Made by a program: the position numbers and the translations under genes
Notes under the pieces: generated by a model
The model's input: the letters and a program-made list of their open reading frames with translations, nothing else
The model's database searches: none
What the model was told of the DNA's origin: nothing
Part shown: piece by piece, positions 61,842 to 64,000 of the stretch
Position numbering within the stretch: position 1 is the first letter of the stretch
Layout of the letters: every line of letters begins with the position of its first letter
Source of the DNA: Cardinalis cardinalis
Taxonomy: Eukaryota > Chordata > Aves > Passeriformes > Cardinalidae
Assembly: GCA_014549065.1 (NCBI GenBank)
Contig: JACDOX010000016.1
Coordinates: 2,621,074-2,685,073, forward strand
DNA: 64,000 nucleotides
Direction: 5' to 3'

Positions 61842-64000
61842 TGACTTTTTAGGACATACTGGTGAAAGATGAGGTGTTTATTTCACAAAGAACTCTGTGA
61901 AGATGGGAAAGGGGAAAATGAATAATTGTGTTTAATCTGAAATGTGTTTGATGCATTTCTCTGTTTATAAGTGAACCACACAGCAATGTGTCTGCAGATA
62001 CCCAACAGAGCAGAACTGTCCTGAAAAGCCTCCACTCATTCTTATTGCAGTATTTCACAAATCCCAGAGAAACTACTGGAAACTGTTTGGAAAAACTCAC
62101 TAGGAGGAGGAAAACAAATTAGGAATTAATTAAAAAACACATATTGAATTAAAAATACAAATGGGCCAATTTCTGTCAGCTTTGAACATGGATATTAAAA
62201 GGATCAGCACCAGACTCCGCAAGCATGGCCACTGATGTTCCTCAGGGACTCCAGGGGAGAAGCTGGGACATCTTGGACAAAATATGGCATCAGCCCCTGC
62301 CAAGTAAGGCCAGTGGGGAATTTTTCTTGAAATGCCTAGAGAATGTCAGATCATGCCATTAAAATAATTTTAGCCCAGAACAATTCATCATATGCAGGTC
62401 TTCTTAATGGATTTGATTATATTTCTCCTGTGTAATAAAATACAGAAAGCACACACTTTAGATTATTTAAATTATTTTTGTAATTAATGAAATGGAGCCA
62501 CCATATTATTTTTCTGTAGGGCCAAAATGGAAGAATGAACCTGCTTTCTCTGTGGTATTTATAAACTTTCAATTTGATTCATGATTAGCACACAAAAATA
62601 GGACTAATTTTGGACTGATCAGNCACCTTCTTAGTTTGGGTTCTGAGAGTTGGTATCAGACAAAGGAAAATTGGCATTTTATAAAACCATGTGTGACATT
62701 GCTCTTGTTCCTTGTTTGAAGATGAATAACATGTCATGTTACACACAAGTAGTAAGAGAAAAAAAATTTATATTTTTCACACAAATTACATAAGTTACAA
62801 AGGCNTGGCTAAATCACTAATGGTCTTTCATAAAGACTAAATCCTACCCAAAATGTGAAGACACACAAAGGACATAACTGTTTTTATGTGGGTTAGATTA
62901 CCAGATTCCCAAGCTGCTGTAAATCCACATGCCAGCACTGGTGGCTGGCTGGTGCCTCTGAAGCCAGCNCTGCCCAGAAAAGGCTGCCCAGGCTGCACCC
63001 AGGGCTCTGAATGGGGTCACCTGTGTGGCCTGACCAAAGAGCCAACTCTGAATGACACTGCAGTGTCACCAGGGGCGCAGTTTGTGTCACACTGTGTGCT
63101 GCCAGTGCAGCACAGAGTCACTCCTGGCAGCCTGAGAGGCTGAACCTCCTGGAGCAGTGCCAGCCTGGAGCTGGCTCTCATTTTGTTTCCTTGGGTAAGT
63201 TGGAGCTCTTCCCGCTTGACCTCTCACATTAAGTTTCTCTCTCCTCAATAAAACCCAGAGATAAGTCAGATTAATGACTTTGGTCTGTTTGTCCATTTTT
63301 GACAGGAAGCAATTACAGCTAGTGAATAATACCTGGTGTCCTGTGTGTGCTTTTACTCTGTGTTTATGGTTACCAAAGGAGATTTCCTCTCCACACACTT
63401 CCTTTCACTAAAGGAAGAACAGCCTGACATGCAGTTAGTCCTTGCTGGTTTAGTCATTCAACTACTGCCATATAGCACTTATTTATTATCTGGATTTATT
63501 CCATCTCTGTTCTGATGGCTGAATACCTCCAGTTGTGTGGTTATGTTTCATTAACTGGCATTCAAGCTGTAAGTGTTCATGGCTTTAATGGAGAATCCAG
63601 TGCTAAAACAAAAGGGGCCTGTGATCTCCTTAGGAGTCAGGGGCTGGGAGAACTCTGAAATACCAGAGACCTTCGTGCAGGAATNTGTAGGAGCCGTTGT
63701 CTAGCCCAAGGGCTGGAAGTAGATCTGTATGACCATGAAGAGAAAATCAGGGGTGGGGCTCCAGAAACACTAAATCCTACTCAAAGCAAGAGGTATTTCT
63801 ACTTTTAAGGCTCTGTCTGCCATGGATCCATGCAGCTTTGGCAGCATGACGNTGAATTAGCGTGCCTTGAGCTGACACTGAGCACCCACAGCTGCAAAGC
63901 TTCTGAGCACCCACCAGTGGCTTGTCCACCAGAGTTTGTGATGGTGCATGGTATGTTGTCTTGCACCTTTGGAAATCTTCCAATCTCTTGCAAAGTCCAT

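Larger units (their letters stand above)
55776..64000. other. Noncoding right flank
   Basis: I see no gene. Contents are AT-rich DNA, a 30-bp tandem duplication (58351-58410), an AT-rich candidate element near 59580-59770, and a GC-rich CpG-poor patch at 62930-63180. Two acceptor-like sites (ending 58140 and 61107) open frames of about 20 codons ending in stops, which is not enough to support exons. The first exon of AFF2, expected next by synteny, is not present. Confidence 0.5.

Noticed and set aside
1..64000. tRNA, rRNA, CRISPR, insertion sequences, phage or operon structures
   Set aside because: Looked for and not seen; the window is vertebrate nuclear DNA.

Overview
The window is vertebrate nuclear DNA, almost certainly from a bird. 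Genes have short exons with GT..AG introns. There are several degenerate CR1 LINE 3' ends, the dominant avian retrotransposon, and LTR pieces of bird endogenous-retrovirus type. No bacterial-style gene packing, Shine-Dalgarno sites, operons or CRISPR arrays are present. Isolated single 'n' calls are scattered throughout and look like ambiguous bases in a draft assembly.

Region 1 (about 0.8-12.1 kb) holds the one gene I can identify: a plus-strand orthologue of FMR1NB (fragile X 'neighbor', the cancer/testis antigen NY-SAR-35 in human). Six coding exons join in consistent phase to give 186 codons. The product has a short N-terminal hydrophobic anchor or signal, an acidic linker, a six-cysteine P-type trefoil domain, a second membrane span and a lysine-rich tail. 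A probable noncoding last exon with an ATTAAA signal follows. Its introns carry a solo-LTR-like element (about 4.56-4.98 kb), two antisense CR1 scraps and a perfect 15-bp hairpin.

Region 2 (about 12.1-40.6 kb) is a long noncoding stretch with one clear CR1 copy (29.6-29.9 kb), microsatellites, GC-rich CpG-poor patches and AT-rich blocks that could be conserved regulatory elements.

Region 3 (about 40.6-55.8 kb) contains the most puzzling signal. A CpG-dense exon-like segment at 40962-41123 has strong codon-position bias, a good acceptor and an acceptable donor. Weaker, phase-compatible exon candidates lie at 41221-41252 and 49920-50038, with possible alternatives at 47815-47908 and 55674-55775. 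I cannot assign them to a known family. They may be an undescribed plus-strand gene, or partly chance. A second CR1 copy lies at 50.8-51.4 kb.

Region 4 (about 55.8-64 kb) shows no supportable gene. In human the order is FMR1 - FMR1NB - AFF2, all on one strand. The layout here fits that order, with FMR1 expected to the left and AFF2 to the right of the window. I recognise no exon of either gene inside it.
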